A stretch of 64,000 nt of DNA from Propionivibrio hellwigii (GCF_041770905.1 NZ_JBEUWX010000002.1:496001-560000), one strand, 5' to 3'. Counted from the stretch's first letter, positions 8,844 to 18,057 are shown. Numbers and translations are program-made. The notes: generated from the letters alone by a model not told the origin.

Positions 8844-10049
8844 CTACCAGTTCCATAGGGTGCCATCTTCCAGCCGTGCAACCGGAAGATAGGCTGGCTC
8901 ATAGGGGTATTTGGCAGCCAGTTTTTCATCGATCTCAACACCCAGACCCGGCGTGTCGCTTGGGTGCATGAAGCCATCATTGAATGACCAGGCGCATTTA
9001 AAGACTTCCATCGTCTGTTCGTGATAGCCCATGTATTCCTGCATGCCGAAATTTGGCGCCCAAAGGTCGAAATGCAATGCCGCCCCCATGCAGACCGGCG
9101 ACAGATCGGATGGCCCGTGGCAGCCGGTACGCACCTGGTACATCGCAGCAAAATCGGCCACGCGGCGCATATGCGTCAGCCCGCCGCCGTGCGTGATGGT
9201 CATGCGGATATAGTCAATTAACTGCTCTTCAATCAATTGCTTGCAATCCCAGATGGTATTGAGCACTTCACCGACGGCGATCGGCGTCGTCGTATGCTGG
9301 CGGATCAGGCGGAAGCCCTCCTGATTTTCTGCCGGCGTCGGGTCTTCCATCCAGAACAGATGGTAATCCTCGATTTCCTTACCCAGACGCGCCGCCTCGA
9401 TCGGCGTCAGACGGTGATGTACGTCATGCAGCAGATGAATATCGAAGCCGAATTTTTCACGCACGGCAGCAAAAAGCTGGGGAACGTAATTCAGATATTT
9501 TTCCGAAGACCAGGACTGTTCTTCCGGCCAGCCCTTGGTCGCCGGCTCATACGCGCCGCCCTTGGAAACGCCATAGACTGACTTCATGCCCGGAATACCA
9601 CATTGGACGCGGATCGCCTTGAAGCCCTTTTCTTTATATTTTGCAAAAGCATCCAGCGTTTCCGGAATATCCCGTCCAGTGGCATGGCTGTAGGCAATCA
9701 CATGCTCGCGCGAAGCGCCGCCCAGCAGTTGATAAACAGGAAGATTGGCAACCTTGCCCTTGATATCCCACAGCGCCATGTCGACCGCGCCGATTGCCGA
9801 CATCGTCACTGGCCCGCGCCGCCAGTAAGCCCCCCGATAGAGATACTGCCAGGTATCCTCGATCTGATGCGCATCACGGCCGACCAGCAGTGGGCAGATA
9901 TGATCCTTGAGGTAGGAAGCAACGGAAAGCTCACGTCCGTTGAGCGTCGCATCGCCCAATCCGGTCACGCCATCATCGGTTGTCAATTTCAGCGTAACGA
10001 AGTTGCGCCCCGGGCAACAAACGATGACTTCAGCTTTGGCAATTTTCAC
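8844..10049 (-). CDS. manD: D-mannonate dehydratase, enolase superfamily (ManD/RspA type)
   Basis: 401 residues from a GTG at 10049 preceded by AAAGGAAAT. An upstream extension to 10133 lacks family similarity. It matches the Novosphingobium-type ManD very closely from memory: CPGRNFVTLKL, GDATLNGRELSVASYL, QYLYRGAYWRRGPVTMSAI. Metal ligands appear as HLLHDVHHR, FWMEDPTPAENQEG and AVGEVLNTIWD, and the GCHGPSDLSPV loop follows. The protein ends VARLEDGTLWNW, the usual terminus. The enzyme dehydrates D-mannonate to 2-keto-3-deoxy-D-gluconate. Some family members act weakly or on D-gluconate, so specificity is inferred. It is the first gene of the catabolic unit. Confidence 0.9.
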   Translation of the reverse strand: MKIAKAEVIVCCPGRNFVTLKLTTDDGVTGLGDATLNGRELSVASYLKDHICPLLVGRDAHQIEDTWQYLYRGAYWRRGPVTMSAIGAVDMALWDIKGKVANLPVYQLLGGASREHVIAYSHATGRDIPETLDAFAKYKEKGFKAIRVQCGIPGMKSVYGVSKGGAYEPATKGWPEEQSWSSEKYLNYVPQLFAAVREKFGFDIHLLHDVHHRLTPIEAARLGKEIEDYHLFWMEDPTPAENQEGFRLIRQHTTTPIAVGEVLNTIWDCKQLIEEQLIDYIRMTITHGGGLTHMRRVADFAAMYQVRTGCHGPSDLSPVCMGAALHFDLWAPNFGMQEYMGYHEQTMEVFKCAWSFNDGFMHPSDTPGLGVEIDEKLAAKYPYEPAYLPVARLEDGTLWNW

Positions 10050-10344
10050 TGGATTTCCTTTCGCGCGTGTCAATGAAAAAAATGAACCGGCTAAAAAACG
10101 AAATGGTCTCGTCAATGACCAATATCGATACACCGAATAAGCCGGGTCAAACCGGATAACAACTCACTGGAACCACATCCGCTTAACGTCTGCCAGCCTA
10201 CCACGGCTATTCAAAATATCCAGCCTTTTTGATGGGCTTTAACATTATCCGTGATATTGACGCACCGTTCCCAGCCATGGCACTCACGCTCTCTCCCACC
10301 GGCGCATGGAAAAATCTACAAAGCACACAAAATGGTCCGTTCTC

Positions 10345-10985
10345 GATCCGTGTCCGGCGTTATCGTCGTCTGCGCAATGCCGTGATCGGCAGCGAGCTCC
10401 TGCCTGACCATACCTTGTCCACAGCGAAGGTCGCACGATAATTGTCAATGAGCCGACAACCGTGCGCGAGGCCATCATTCAACTGGCAGAAGAACGCTTA
10501 GTGGTCATTTAACCGCAGCGCGGCATCTTCGTTGTCAAGATTTCCGTCGAGGACGTGCTTGACGCCGGCTTTGTTCGGGAAGCCATTAAGTTCGGGAAGC
10601 CATTAAAGTAGCCATCGTTGCCGATCTGGCGGCATCGGCCGCTCCCGCAGCGATACGCATGTTGCGAAAAATCCTACGACAGCAGCGCCAGTTCCAGCGT
10701 GGCCATAATGCCGAATTTCTGGCGTTCGACGAACAGTTCCACCGTGCGCTGGCCCTGTCCGCGGGGCGTGCCTACGCCTGGCGGACTATCGAAAACATCA
10801 AGGCGCAGAGGGATCGCACCCGCTACCTGAACCTCGATGATCGACACCGATTCCCCTGCTGATTGAACGCACGAGCGAATTGTCGATGCGATCGAATCGG
10901 GCGATCCGGACGCGGCATCCGCCACCGTCCGCACGCACATCCAGAAAATTGGAAATTCCCGGATATGTTTGCATCGCGCAGAACA
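10345..10985 (+). pseudogene. GntR-family (FCD domain) regulator, decayed
   Basis: Fragments in different frames line up with one GntR/FadR-type repressor. They are YRRLRNAVIGSELLPDHTLS and TVREAIIQLAEERLVV (winged helix), then PQRGIFVVKISVEDVLDAGFVREAI, then FDEQFHRALALSAGRAYAW and DRTRYLNLDD, then IVDAIESGDPDAASATVRTH (FCD metal/ligand domain). Lesions are a frameshift with stop near 10440, a TAA at about 10510, an exact 17-bp tandem duplication at 10573-10606 and a frameshift near 10845. Removing one duplication copy restores the frame locally. It is divergent from manD, the usual place for the regulator of such a sugar-acid operon, so the cluster probably lost its own repressor. Confidence 0.85.
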
Positions 10986-11010
10986 GCTTGACGGCCTGGA
11001 TAGCGCATCG

Positions 11011-11190
11011 CCGGAGAGGCGCCCGGAGCCCCTTATAGACAGGGCTTCTCCAAGGAGGTGCTCGGAAACCCTTGTAAATAGGGCATTTGGTGGGCACCTG
11101 CCCGGAGATCCTTTATCCACGCGGGTTTCCGGGAGGGTGGGCTGGAAATGCCCTATTCGCGCGGGCTTCCGAGCACCCGCCCTACCTGCC
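11011..11190. repeat. Hairpin-repeat array A (about 4-5 units of 39-40 bp)
   Basis: Unit starts fall near 11021, 11060, 11100, 11140 and 11179, a period of 39-40 bp. Each unit reads roughly GCCCGGARATNCCCTWT, a short AT-containing centre, then NRNGGGYTTCCGRGCACC. GGAA-CCC and GGG-TTCC can pair as a hairpin. The array lies between the 3' end of the broken GntR gene and the 3' end of the ankyrin gene. There are no unique spacers, so it is not CRISPR. Confidence 0.8.
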
Positions 11191-11213
11191 CTTTTCGTTG
11201 GCGGCGCCTGCGA

Positions 11214-11981
11214 TCAGGTTGGCGAAGCGGCGGGTTGAGGTTGCGGCTGCGGCTGCGCCTCGGGCTCGTTATCCTTGCCCGCGTCCTTGTCCTTGTCCTT
11301 GCCCGAGCGGGCGCCCGCTGCCCGGAGAAGCTCAATGGTTGCCCCGTTATTTTCGGCCTTTTGCGCCGCATCGATTGCCGTTTCCTGGCGCTGATCGGCA
11401 ATCGATGGGTCAGCGTGATGCTTCAGCAACAGCTTGACAATATCCGTGTGCCCATAACGCGCAGCGAGGAAAAGCGGCGTTGCGCCCGTTTCCGTTCTGG
11501 CATTAACGTTTGCACCCTTTTCTATTAGATATTCAACAACTTGCGGGTGATTGTTAAATGCCGCGTAAGCAAGCGGCGGCCACCCCGGAAAGTCAATTCT
11601 TGCGCCTGCCTCGGCGAGCTGCCGTACATATTCCAGCTTGCCGAGATAGGCCGCGATACTGATCGCTGTCTCGCCGCTACGATTGCGGAAATCCAGGCGC
11701 GGGCGCCGTTTCAGTAACGCATCGAATAATTCGGGCATATCTTCGCGCACGGCCTGAATAAGCAGCGTATCGCCCTGGCGATCGACCGTATTGACATCCA
11801 TGCCGCGTTTAAGCAGGTCGATGACATCGGACGTATTACGGCGAATCATCGCCGTTTCCATGTCTTCGTAAGCGCCTGCCTGCGCCGATAGCGGCAGCGC
11901 AGTCAGGCACGATAGAAACAAGAAGCGCGCTAGACAGGATCGCGCGAGGGATGATGCGGCGGCGTAGCGGAATTGTTTCAT
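11214..11981 (-). CDS. Exported ankyrin-repeat protein
   Basis: 255 residues. The ATG at 11981 overlaps the tatD stop (ATGA), so the genes are coupled. A signal peptide (ARFLFLSCLTALPLSAQAGA) is followed by about five ankyrin repeats between residues 40 and 220, with repeated motifs such as GDTLLIQAV, GETAISIAAYLG, WPPLAYAAFNNH, GATPLFLAARYGHTDIVKLLL. The C-terminus is low complexity (KDKDKDAGKD, then QPQPQPQP). The likely role is protein binding in the periplasm. The partner is unknown. Confidence 0.8.
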   Translation of the reverse strand: MKQFRYAAASSLARSCLARFLFLSCLTALPLSAQAGAYEDMETAMIRRNTSDVIDLLKRGMDVNTVDRQGDTLLIQAVREDMPELFDALLKRRPRLDFRNRSGETAISIAAYLGKLEYVRQLAEAGARIDFPGWPPLAYAAFNNHPQVVEYLIEKGANVNARTETGATPLFLAARYGHTDIVKLLLKHHADPSIADQRQETAIDAAQKAENNGATIELLRAAGARSGKDKDKDAGKDNEPEAQPQPQPQPAASPT

Positions 11982-12760
11982 AGCGTGATTTTCTTTCTGG
12001 CCGCAGGAAACAGCCGGAAGCAATTATGGGTCGTGGTGCGTGCTACTTCGTCAAAAGCGATGTCGCGCAAACGGGCGATTTCCTCGGCCACGTATCTGAC
12101 GTAACCGGGCTGGTTGATCTTTCCACGATAAGGTACGGGAGCCAGATACGGCGAATCCGTTTCCACCAGCAGGCGATCGAGCGGCGCTTTGCGGGCGACT
12201 TCTTTGACCTGCGCCGCATTCTTGAAGGTGACGATTCCAGAGAGGGAAAGGTAGAAGCCCAGATCGAGAAATTTTTGCGCCATTTCCCAGCTCTCGGTAA
12301 AACAGTGCATGACGCCCCCCGCTTCATCTGCCCGCTCCTCAACCAGCAGATGCAGAATATCTTCCGTCGCTTCGCGGTTATGGATCACCAGCGGTTTACC
12401 CAGCTCACGCGCGGCGCGGATATGCGTCCGGAAACGTTCGCGCTGCCATTCCGGGCGATCCTTGTGCCAGTAATAATCCAGGCCGGTTTCGCCGATGGCG
12501 ACGACATCCGGATGTTGCGCCAGTTCGCACAGCGCGGGCAAGGACGCTTCCTGAACGTCCGTATTTTCAGGATGTACGCCCACCGTCGCCAGCAGGTTCG
12601 GGTGGCGTTCGATCAACGCCAGGATGCTGGGGAAATCTTCGATCGTCACGCCAACGCAAATGGCTCCGCCAACCCCATTTTTCGCCATTTCTGCAAAAAT
12701 TTCTGCGTGTTTGCCAGCCAGATCGGGCAAATGGAGGTGGCAGTGCGAGTCGATCAGCAT
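11978..12760 (-). CDS. tatD: TatD-family metal-dependent DNase/hydrolase
   Basis: 260 residues. Metal ligands of the TatD TIM barrel are visible: DSHCHLHL near residues 4-11, GETGLDYYWH near 93-102, LVIHNREA near 124-131, MHCFTESW and LLVETDSPYL near 201-210. Family members are 3'-5' nucleases acting in DNA repair and quality control. It is 59 bp downstream of the PilZ gene in the conserved betaproteobacterial run mltG-tmk-holB-pilZ-tatD. Confidence 0.92.
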   Translation of the reverse strand: MLIDSHCHLHLPDLAGKHAEIFAEMAKNGVGGAICVGVTIEDFPSILALIERHPNLLATVGVHPENTDVQEASLPALCELAQHPDVVAIGETGLDYYWHKDRPEWQRERFRTHIRAARELGKPLVIHNREATEDILHLLVEERADEAGGVMHCFTESWEMAQKFLDLGFYLSLSGIVTFKNAAQVKEVARKAPLDRLLVETDSPYLAPVPYRGKINQPGYVRYVAEEIARLRDIAFDEVARTTTHNCFRLFPAARKKITL

Positions 12761-12819
12761 GCGGTCGCAGACGATACGTGTATAGAATTCAAATCTGTCG
12801 GGGGCTATACGCGACGACG

Positions 12820-13188
12820 CTACAGGGTATGCGTCGGGCGCGTCGATTGCATCACGCCGCCCAGCAGTCCTTCAATTTTTCGCTTGGCCTCCAAGCCGCT
12901 TTCGTCGTTCCTGAAATGCACGCCAATCCCCTGCGTCTTGCTGTTTTGCGCATCAGGCGGCGTGACCCAGACAACGGTGCCTGCAATTGGCAGGCGATCC
13001 GGGGAGTGCATCAGCGTGAGGAACATATTGATCTCGTCGCCAATATTGTATTGGCGCGTCGTCGGAATGAAAATTCCCCCGTTCTTCAGAATCGGCATAT
13101 ACGCCGCATACAGCGCGGACTTTGAATTGATGTTCAGCGAAAGAACCTTGGAACGCGGACTCGAAAGATTTGCAGAACTGGTCGCCAT
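12820..13188 (-). CDS. pilZ: PilZ-domain protein (type IV pilus assembly PilZ type)
   Basis: 122 residues. It has a PilZ beta-barrel pattern: VLSLNINSKSALYAAYMPILKNGGIFIPT, then LPIAGTVVWVTPP and QGIGVHF. The c-di-GMP-binding RxxxR and DxSxxG motifs are not evident. That is typical of the true PilZ protein of type IV pili, encoded next to holB. It is 18 bp downstream of holB. No pilus structural genes are in the window. Confidence 0.85.
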   Translation of the reverse strand: MATSSANLSSPRSKVLSLNINSKSALYAAYMPILKNGGIFIPTTRQYNIGDEINMFLTLMHSPDRLPIAGTVVWVTPPDAQNSKTQGIGVHFRNDESGLEAKRKIEGLLGGVMQSTRPTHTL

Positions 13189-13206
13189 GAATAATCTCGG
13201 ATGTTT

Positions 13207-14280
13207 TCAGGAAGGGGTGAACGTCGCCGCGTAATTTAGGAAAAACGCCTCAAGAAACAGGCGACTATTCACGGGTTGCTCACATTGCATGCGGTATTGT
13301 AGCGCTTTCCGCTGGAATGCCAACAGCCGGAAGGCATCCGTTGTCCGCGCCAGGCGTTCGAGCATTGCCGCTTGCGCGACGAAATAGCGCGGTGTCTGCG
13401 CAAGGCCGACCAGCGCGAGATCAAGCAGCCATTTCTGCATCCAGTCGATCAAACGCTTCAGCGGCAAGGGGCGTTTATCCGCCTTAACAACCTTGTCGAG
13501 CGTTGCTGCTGCCGCAAGCGGGTCAAACGCCGATGCGTGCGTGATTTCGGCTAGCAGCGCGTCGAGCAGCACCCGTTCTTCACGGGATTCCAGACGCGCT
13601 GCCAACAAGGGAGAGCCGCCGGCCAGCGCCAGCCAGCGCTCGCCATCCTGTACGCCCGACTGCCGCAGCCAGGCAAGCGCCCGATCGGTAGCGGGCAGCG
13701 GCACCGACAACACCTGGCAGCGGCTGCGAATCGTCGGCAGCAGCCGTTCGGATTCGTCGCTCACCAGAATGAACAGCGTGCCCGATGCGGGTTCTTCCAG
13801 CGATTTGAGCAAGGCATTGGCTGTCGCCCGGTTCATGGCCTCAGCAGGGTGAATGAGTACAATGCGGCGACCGTGGCGATGCGTACCGATATGCAGAAAA
13901 TCATCAAGTGCGCGTACCTGATCGATTGTGATCTGCTGTCCGGGCGACTTTTTTCTAACACCGTTTGAAGTGTTGGACGCAGTGTCGGCCGCCACGCTGG
14001 AGATATTGTCGGCATCCGCTGCTTCGCTGGCAAAGATTTCCGGTTGCAGCAAGCGAAAATCGGGATGATTGCCCTGCGCCAGCCAGCCACAAGCCGGGCA
14101 TTGACCACAGGCATCATGCGTCGGCGTTGGCTGTTCACATAACAGCGATTCGGCAAAACGACGCGCCAGCTCAAACTTGCCGATACCGCGCTGACCGGCC
14201 AACAATAAGGCATGCGGCAGACGCTCTCGCCAGGCATCGAGTGTGCCCCACACTTCAGCATGCAGGTCGGTTATATCCAT
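13207..14280 (-). CDS. holB: DNA polymerase III, delta' subunit
   Basis: About 357 residues from the ATG at 14280 (MDITDLHAEVW). An in-frame start four codons earlier is possible, and neither has a strong ribosome site. It has the AAA+ clamp-loader pattern: P-loop-like GQRGIGKFELARRF, a zinc-binding cluster C-x9-C-x2-C-x2-C after SLLCEQ, IDQVRALDDFLHI, ALLKSLEEPA and the SRC motif in IRSRCQVL. Delta' is part of the complex that loads the sliding clamp. It sits between tmk and pilZ, but an AT-rich gap of about 140 bp separates it from tmk. Confidence 0.92.
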   Translation of the reverse strand: MDITDLHAEVWGTLDAWRERLPHALLLAGQRGIGKFELARRFAESLLCEQPTPTHDACGQCPACGWLAQGNHPDFRLLQPEIFASEAADADNISSVAADTASNTSNGVRKKSPGQQITIDQVRALDDFLHIGTHRHGRRIVLIHPAEAMNRATANALLKSLEEPASGTLFILVSDESERLLPTIRSRCQVLSVPLPATDRALAWLRQSGVQDGERWLALAGGSPLLAARLESREERVLLDALLAEITHASAFDPLAAAATLDKVVKADKRPLPLKRLIDWMQKWLLDLALVGLAQTPRYFVAQAAMLERLARTTDAFRLLAFQRKALQYRMQCEQPVNSRLFLEAFFLNYAATFTPS

Positions 14281-14419
14281 AATAATTATCAATCAATAGC
14301 TTAAAAACTATTTTTAATTAAATACTTTAAGTTAAAAGAAAATGGATCAGAAATTATTGGAAGATTGAGAATTGAAAAATCACGATAATAATCAGCAATC
14401 AAAAATTTATAAAAACTAT
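14281..14419. other. Very AT-rich spacer between tmk and holB
   Basis: About 140 bp, mostly A and T with runs such as TTTTTAATTAAATA, set within GC-rich coding sequence on both sides. In this conserved operon tmk and holB are usually close together or overlapping. The gap has no visible ORF, strong hairpin or repeat unit. It may hold an extra promoter for holB-pilZ-tatD or be an insertion. Confidence 0.5.
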
Positions 14420-15064
14420 TTATAAACATAATGATAAAAGCTTTTCATCAAGTATTTTCTCAGATTCTTCCCTAGCACGGCCACTGTCAATGACAAAAAT
14501 GCGCCCTGCCTGGGCGGCAGCACGTTCAAGGTACGCTGCACGCACGCGCGCATGGAAATCACGTTTTTCCTGCTCGAAACGGTCAAGCGCCCTGCCTTGC
14601 GCTGCAATCCGCTGCCCGGCAACGTCGGGAGACACATCAAACAAAAAGGTCAGATCGGGTTGTCGATGCGGATGCGTCCATCGCTCCAGTTCAAAGAGCT
14701 TTGCCGCATCGAGACCACGGCCGCCCCCCTGGTAGGCATAGCTGGCATCGCTAAAACGGTCGCAAACGACCCAATCACCGCGTGCCAGCGCCGGTTCGAT
14801 AACCTGCGCCAGATGCTCCCGGCGCGCGGCAAACATCAGCAATGCCTCGGTTTCTGGGTGCATCGTCTCATGCAGCAACAGTTCACGCAGTTTTTCACCC
14901 AACGATGTGCCGCCCGGTTCGCGGCTGATGACAACGCGCTTGCCGCACTGCCGCAGCAGTTCTGCGGCATGCGCGATGCAGGTGCTCTTGCCGGCGCCAT
15001 CGATTCCTTCAAAGGTAATGAATTTGCCTTGCGGTTCTCCGTGTTTTTGCTGCATCTGGCTCAT
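14420..15064 (-). CDS. tmk: Thymidylate kinase
   Basis: 214 residues. P-loop FEGIDGAGKST near residues 18-28, SREPGGTSLGEKLRELLL near 47-64 and DRFSDASYAYQGGGRGL near 100-116. The LID region RALDRFEQE follows. It phosphorylates dTMP to dTDP. Its start overlaps the stop of mltG by 4 bp. Confidence 0.95.
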   Translation of the reverse strand: MSQMQQKHGEPQGKFITFEGIDGAGKSTCIAHAAELLRQCGKRVVISREPGGTSLGEKLRELLLHETMHPETEALLMFAARREHLAQVIEPALARGDWVVCDRFSDASYAYQGGGRGLDAAKLFELERWTHPHRQPDLTFLFDVSPDVAGQRIAAQGRALDRFEQEKRDFHARVRAAYLERAAAQAGRIFVIDSGRAREESEKILDEKLLSLCL

Positions 15065-16116
15065 GGCTTCCCTTCGTCACTCCCCTGCTGCGCCGGTGCC
15101 GACGGCACTTCACGCCGTCCACGCTGATAGCGGTTGACAGCTTGACTGTGCTCTTCGAGCGTCTGCGAAAAATGGCTGGAACCATCGCCGCGTGCGACGA
15201 AGTACAGCGCCGGATCGTCCTCCGGATGCAGCGCTGCGCGCAGGGATGCCAGCCCCGGCATGGCGATCGGCGTCGGCGGCAGACCGGGACGGGTATAGGT
15301 GTTATATGGCGTATCGGCGGTCAGGTCGCGCTTGCGCAGGTTGCCGTCAAACGCTTCGCCCAGGCCATAAATGACGCTGGGGTCGGTTTGCAGCAGCATG
15401 TTCCGGCGCAGACGGTTGACGAAAACGGCCGCGATCATTGGTCGATCCGCATCGCGCCCGGTTTCTTTTTCGATGATCGAGGCCATCACGAGCGCCTGTG
15501 CCGCATTGGTATAAGGTAATCCCGCATCGCGTTCAGCCCATTCGCGCGCCAAATGACGCTGCATGGCATGGTAGGCACGCGTCAGGATATCGATATCACG
15601 GCTCTGCTTTGAGAATCGGTAGGTATCCGGAAAAAAGCCGCCCTCTGCCGATGTTTCCGGGGCGCCGACACGGCGCATGATTTCGGCCTCCGGCAAACCT
15701 TGTGTTTCGTGACGAATATCCGGGTGCGCGTTCAGCTTCTCGCGCAACTGACGGAAGGTGATGCCTTCGACGAATGTAATTTCAGCCATCAACACATCGC
15801 CGCGCGTCAGTTTGTCCAGCAGATCCAGGGCATTGATTCCACGGGCGATTTCATAATTCCCCGCCTTGATGGCTGCTTCGGCGCCTCTAAATTTGCCCAG
15901 TGCGGCAAACACACGCGGCTCGATGCCGACGCCGGCGGCACGGATGTCCTGCGCCGCGCGCCAAAGGCTGCTGCCGGGCGATACCTGGAATTCGACCCGC
16001 TCACTCGGCAGCGACAAGGGTGAAGTCACGTACCAATAGAGCGCGCTGCCTGCAAGCACGCCGATCATGACGCCCGACAGGCACAGCTTCAACAGGAATT
16101 TGAGAAATTTCAGCAT
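15061..16116 (-). CDS. mltG: Endolytic murein transglycosylase MltG (YceG family)
   Basis: 351 residues from the ATG at 16116 (MLKFLKFLLKL). The frame extends upstream but without family similarity. There is one N-terminal membrane helix (GVMIGVLAGSALYWYV), then a LysM-like domain (VEFQVSPGSSLWRAAQDI, GVGIEPRVF) and the YceG catalytic domain with VMASIIEKETG, FVNRLRRNMLLQTDPSVIYGLG and YNTYTRPGLPPTPI. The Glu of IIEKE is the catalytic acid of the family. It cuts nascent peptidoglycan strands at the inner membrane. Confidence 0.93.
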   Translation of the reverse strand: MLKFLKFLLKLCLSGVMIGVLAGSALYWYVTSPLSLPSERVEFQVSPGSSLWRAAQDIRAAGVGIEPRVFAALGKFRGAEAAIKAGNYEIARGINALDLLDKLTRGDVLMAEITFVEGITFRQLREKLNAHPDIRHETQGLPEAEIMRRVGAPETSAEGGFFPDTYRFSKQSRDIDILTRAYHAMQRHLAREWAERDAGLPYTNAAQALVMASIIEKETGRDADRPMIAAVFVNRLRRNMLLQTDPSVIYGLGEAFDGNLRKRDLTADTPYNTYTRPGLPPTPIAMPGLASLRAALHPEDDPALYFVARGDGSSHFSQTLEEHSQAVNRYQRGRREVPSAPAQQGSDEGKP

Positions 16117-16364
16117 GTAATCAAAACCGGTATCGATAGGCCAGATAAAGTAGCAGTAGCGAAAAAGTGGCAAACACAAATGGCAAAGCGAATCGCTTTT
16201 GCTGCGTTAGAAACATTGACAGCGGCGCTATGATAGCCGAAAGGTTCTCCGCGAGACACGCCGCACCGGACGAAGCCGCATGGAACCGACGGCGGGCGCT
16301 CCAGTCGAAATTGAAAAAATGGAGGATTCTTTCCGCCTCACTACTCCATACCGAAGGAAAACCG

Positions 16365-17534
16365 ATGAACACCGAAAGCCTTACGAAAATTCCCATGAAC
16401 ATGACGGATAACGCCCCAACCGATACACAGCCCAATTCCGAATGGCTCGCCTTTCTGCGGACACGCGGCGCGCGCGAAAATGGAGCGCAGATTGCGGATT
16501 TTGGCCAACCAGAACTGGCAGATCTGACGGCCGCACGCCATGGCACACTGCTGGTTCCACTCAACCACCTTGCCCTGCTCGACTGCACGGGCGAGGACGT
16601 GCAAAGTTTTCTGCAAAACCTGACGACGAACGATGTGGCGCACCTGCCTACTGACGGCGCACAGCATTCGGCCTGGTGTTCGCCGCAAGGACGCATGCTG
16701 GCCAGCTTCATTCTTTACCGTCAGGGCGCCGGTTTCCGCGCCCTGCTCGCTGCCGACCTGTGCACGGCCACACTGACCGGGTTGCGAAAATACATCCTGC
16801 GCGCGAAAGTCCGGCTTAATGCACTATCCGGCAGCCACGTCCTGTTAGGGCTGGCCGGCATGCAGGCAGAAGCCGCGCTGCACGCCGCCGGCCTCGCCCT
16901 GCCCGACCGGCCCATGACGACAATTGCCGGCACAACGGCCACGGTTATCCGCCTCGGTGACATCGACGGCACGAACAGCGCTCATGGCAGCCATGACGCC
17001 GCTGATGCGAAATGGCCACGCTGCATCATTGCTGCCGAAACCACCGCCGCACCCGCGCTGTTTGATGCGTTGGCCGGAAGCGCCCGTCCTGCGGGCATTT
17101 CCGCCTGGCAGCGTCTCGACGTGCAAACAGGCGTGGCCTGGATTACCGCCGCGACGCGGGATGCCTTTGTGCCGCAGATGCTCGCCTTCGACAAAATCGG
17201 CGGCGTCAGCTTCAACAAAGGCTGCTACCCGGGGCAGGAAATCATTGCCCGCGCGCACTATCTCGGCAAGGTCAAGCGCAGCCTTTATCGTCTGCACAGC
17301 GAAACACCGCTTTCGGCCGGCGAAGCCATTTACCCGACCGATAGCCTGGAAGCCTGCGGCACCGTCGTGCAGGCCGCGCCAGACGGCCAGGGGCTTTCCG
17401 GTTACATTGCGCTCGCCGTAATCAAAGACAGCGTTGCGCAGGCTGCGCAGTCCGCTGCGGCGTCACTGACCACCGCGGCAGGTAAGCTGATTGATGTGGT
17501 CGAAACCGTCGTGGATGAATCGGCATCCGCATAA
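16365..17534 (+). CDS. ygfZ: YgfZ/GcvT-like folate-binding protein
   Basis: 389 residues from the ATG at 16365, which has GAAGGAA in place. A longer open frame starts at 16167 without a ribosome site. The YgfZ signature KGCYPGQE is at about residues 285-292 with the conserved Cys. The N-terminal GcvT-like part contains LLDCTGEDVQSFLQNLTTNDV. The protein supports assembly or repair of certain iron-sulphur enzymes, probably with tetrahydrofolate. It is divergent from mltG, a common arrangement. Confidence 0.92.
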   Translation: MNTESLTKIPMNMTDNAPTDTQPNSEWLAFLRTRGARENGAQIADFGQPELADLTAARHGTLLVPLNHLALLDCTGEDVQSFLQNLTTNDVAHLPTDGAQHSAWCSPQGRMLASFILYRQGAGFRALLAADLCTATLTGLRKYILRAKVRLNALSGSHVLLGLAGMQAEAALHAAGLALPDRPMTTIAGTTATVIRLGDIDGTNSAHGSHDAADAKWPRCIIAAETTAAPALFDALAGSARPAGISAWQRLDVQTGVAWITAATRDAFVPQMLAFDKIGGVSFNKGCYPGQEIIARAHYLGKVKRSLYRLHSETPLSAGEAIYPTDSLEACGTVVQAAPDGQGLSGYIALAVIKDSVAQAAQSAAASLTTAAGKLIDVVETVVDESASA

Positions 17535-17598
17535 AACTGCTGCATACTTCTATTCAGGCATGTTGCTATTGCCTGCCTATCTCTAGTGAAGTTTGTAT

Positions 17599-18057
17599 TT
17601 ATTTTGGCTTTATCGGTTTCGGATTGTCTTGTCGGTAAGTGCGCTTTGGATGAATGACTACGCGCTTAACCAACATGTCTAATTCTTTGCTGTGATACAT
17701 ATCCAGACATTTAAGAAAGTCGAATCGAACCCCCTTGATTTCCGATTCAACCAATGGATTGTGGTAGTCACGCGCCAAATATTTTTCTACTAAATGATTA
17801 ACTATGGCATATGGATTTTTATCCCAATCATAGTATGTCCAATCTTGAAGAGCACTTGCACTGCTTCCTGCATCCATAGCTACCTTGGGTTCACTCTTGT
17901 AGGCTGTAGCAATACACTCAGCCAGTACCATATCCTTGTAATTCTGTGCATATGTACGAGAACCTGCCTGCGGCGAAGTAACCACTTCATTTTTTGCATA
18001 ACTGTTTGATGTGATCAACGCTGCAATCGATAGCAAAACACGAACAGTTTTTTTCAT
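17599..18057 (-). CDS. tai4: Tai4-like immunity protein (type VI amidase immunity)
   Basis: 152 residues with a signal peptide (VRVLLSIAALITSNSYA), hence periplasmic, where Tae4 acts. Tai4-type features include YAQNYKDMVLAECIATAYKSE near 36-56, a helical middle with WTYYDWDKNPYAIVNHLVEKYL and a conserved Cys in FLKCLDMYHS. Its ATG overlaps the stop of the tae4-like gene by one base (TAATG), so the pair is co-transcribed. The gene is intact although the effector carries a stop. No type VI structural gene is in the window. Confidence 0.75.
   Translation of the reverse strand: MKKTVRVLLSIAALITSNSYAKNEVVTSPQAGSRTYAQNYKDMVLAECIATAYKSEPKVAMDAGSSASALQDWTYYDWDKNPYAIVNHLVEKYLARDYHNPLVESEIKGVRFDFLKCLDMYHSKELDMLVKRVVIHPKRTYRQDNPKPIKPK

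Noticed and set aside
12026..13234. 402-codon open frame on the plus strand
   Set aside because: Antisense to tatD and the PilZ gene; no recognisable domain and no ribosome site.
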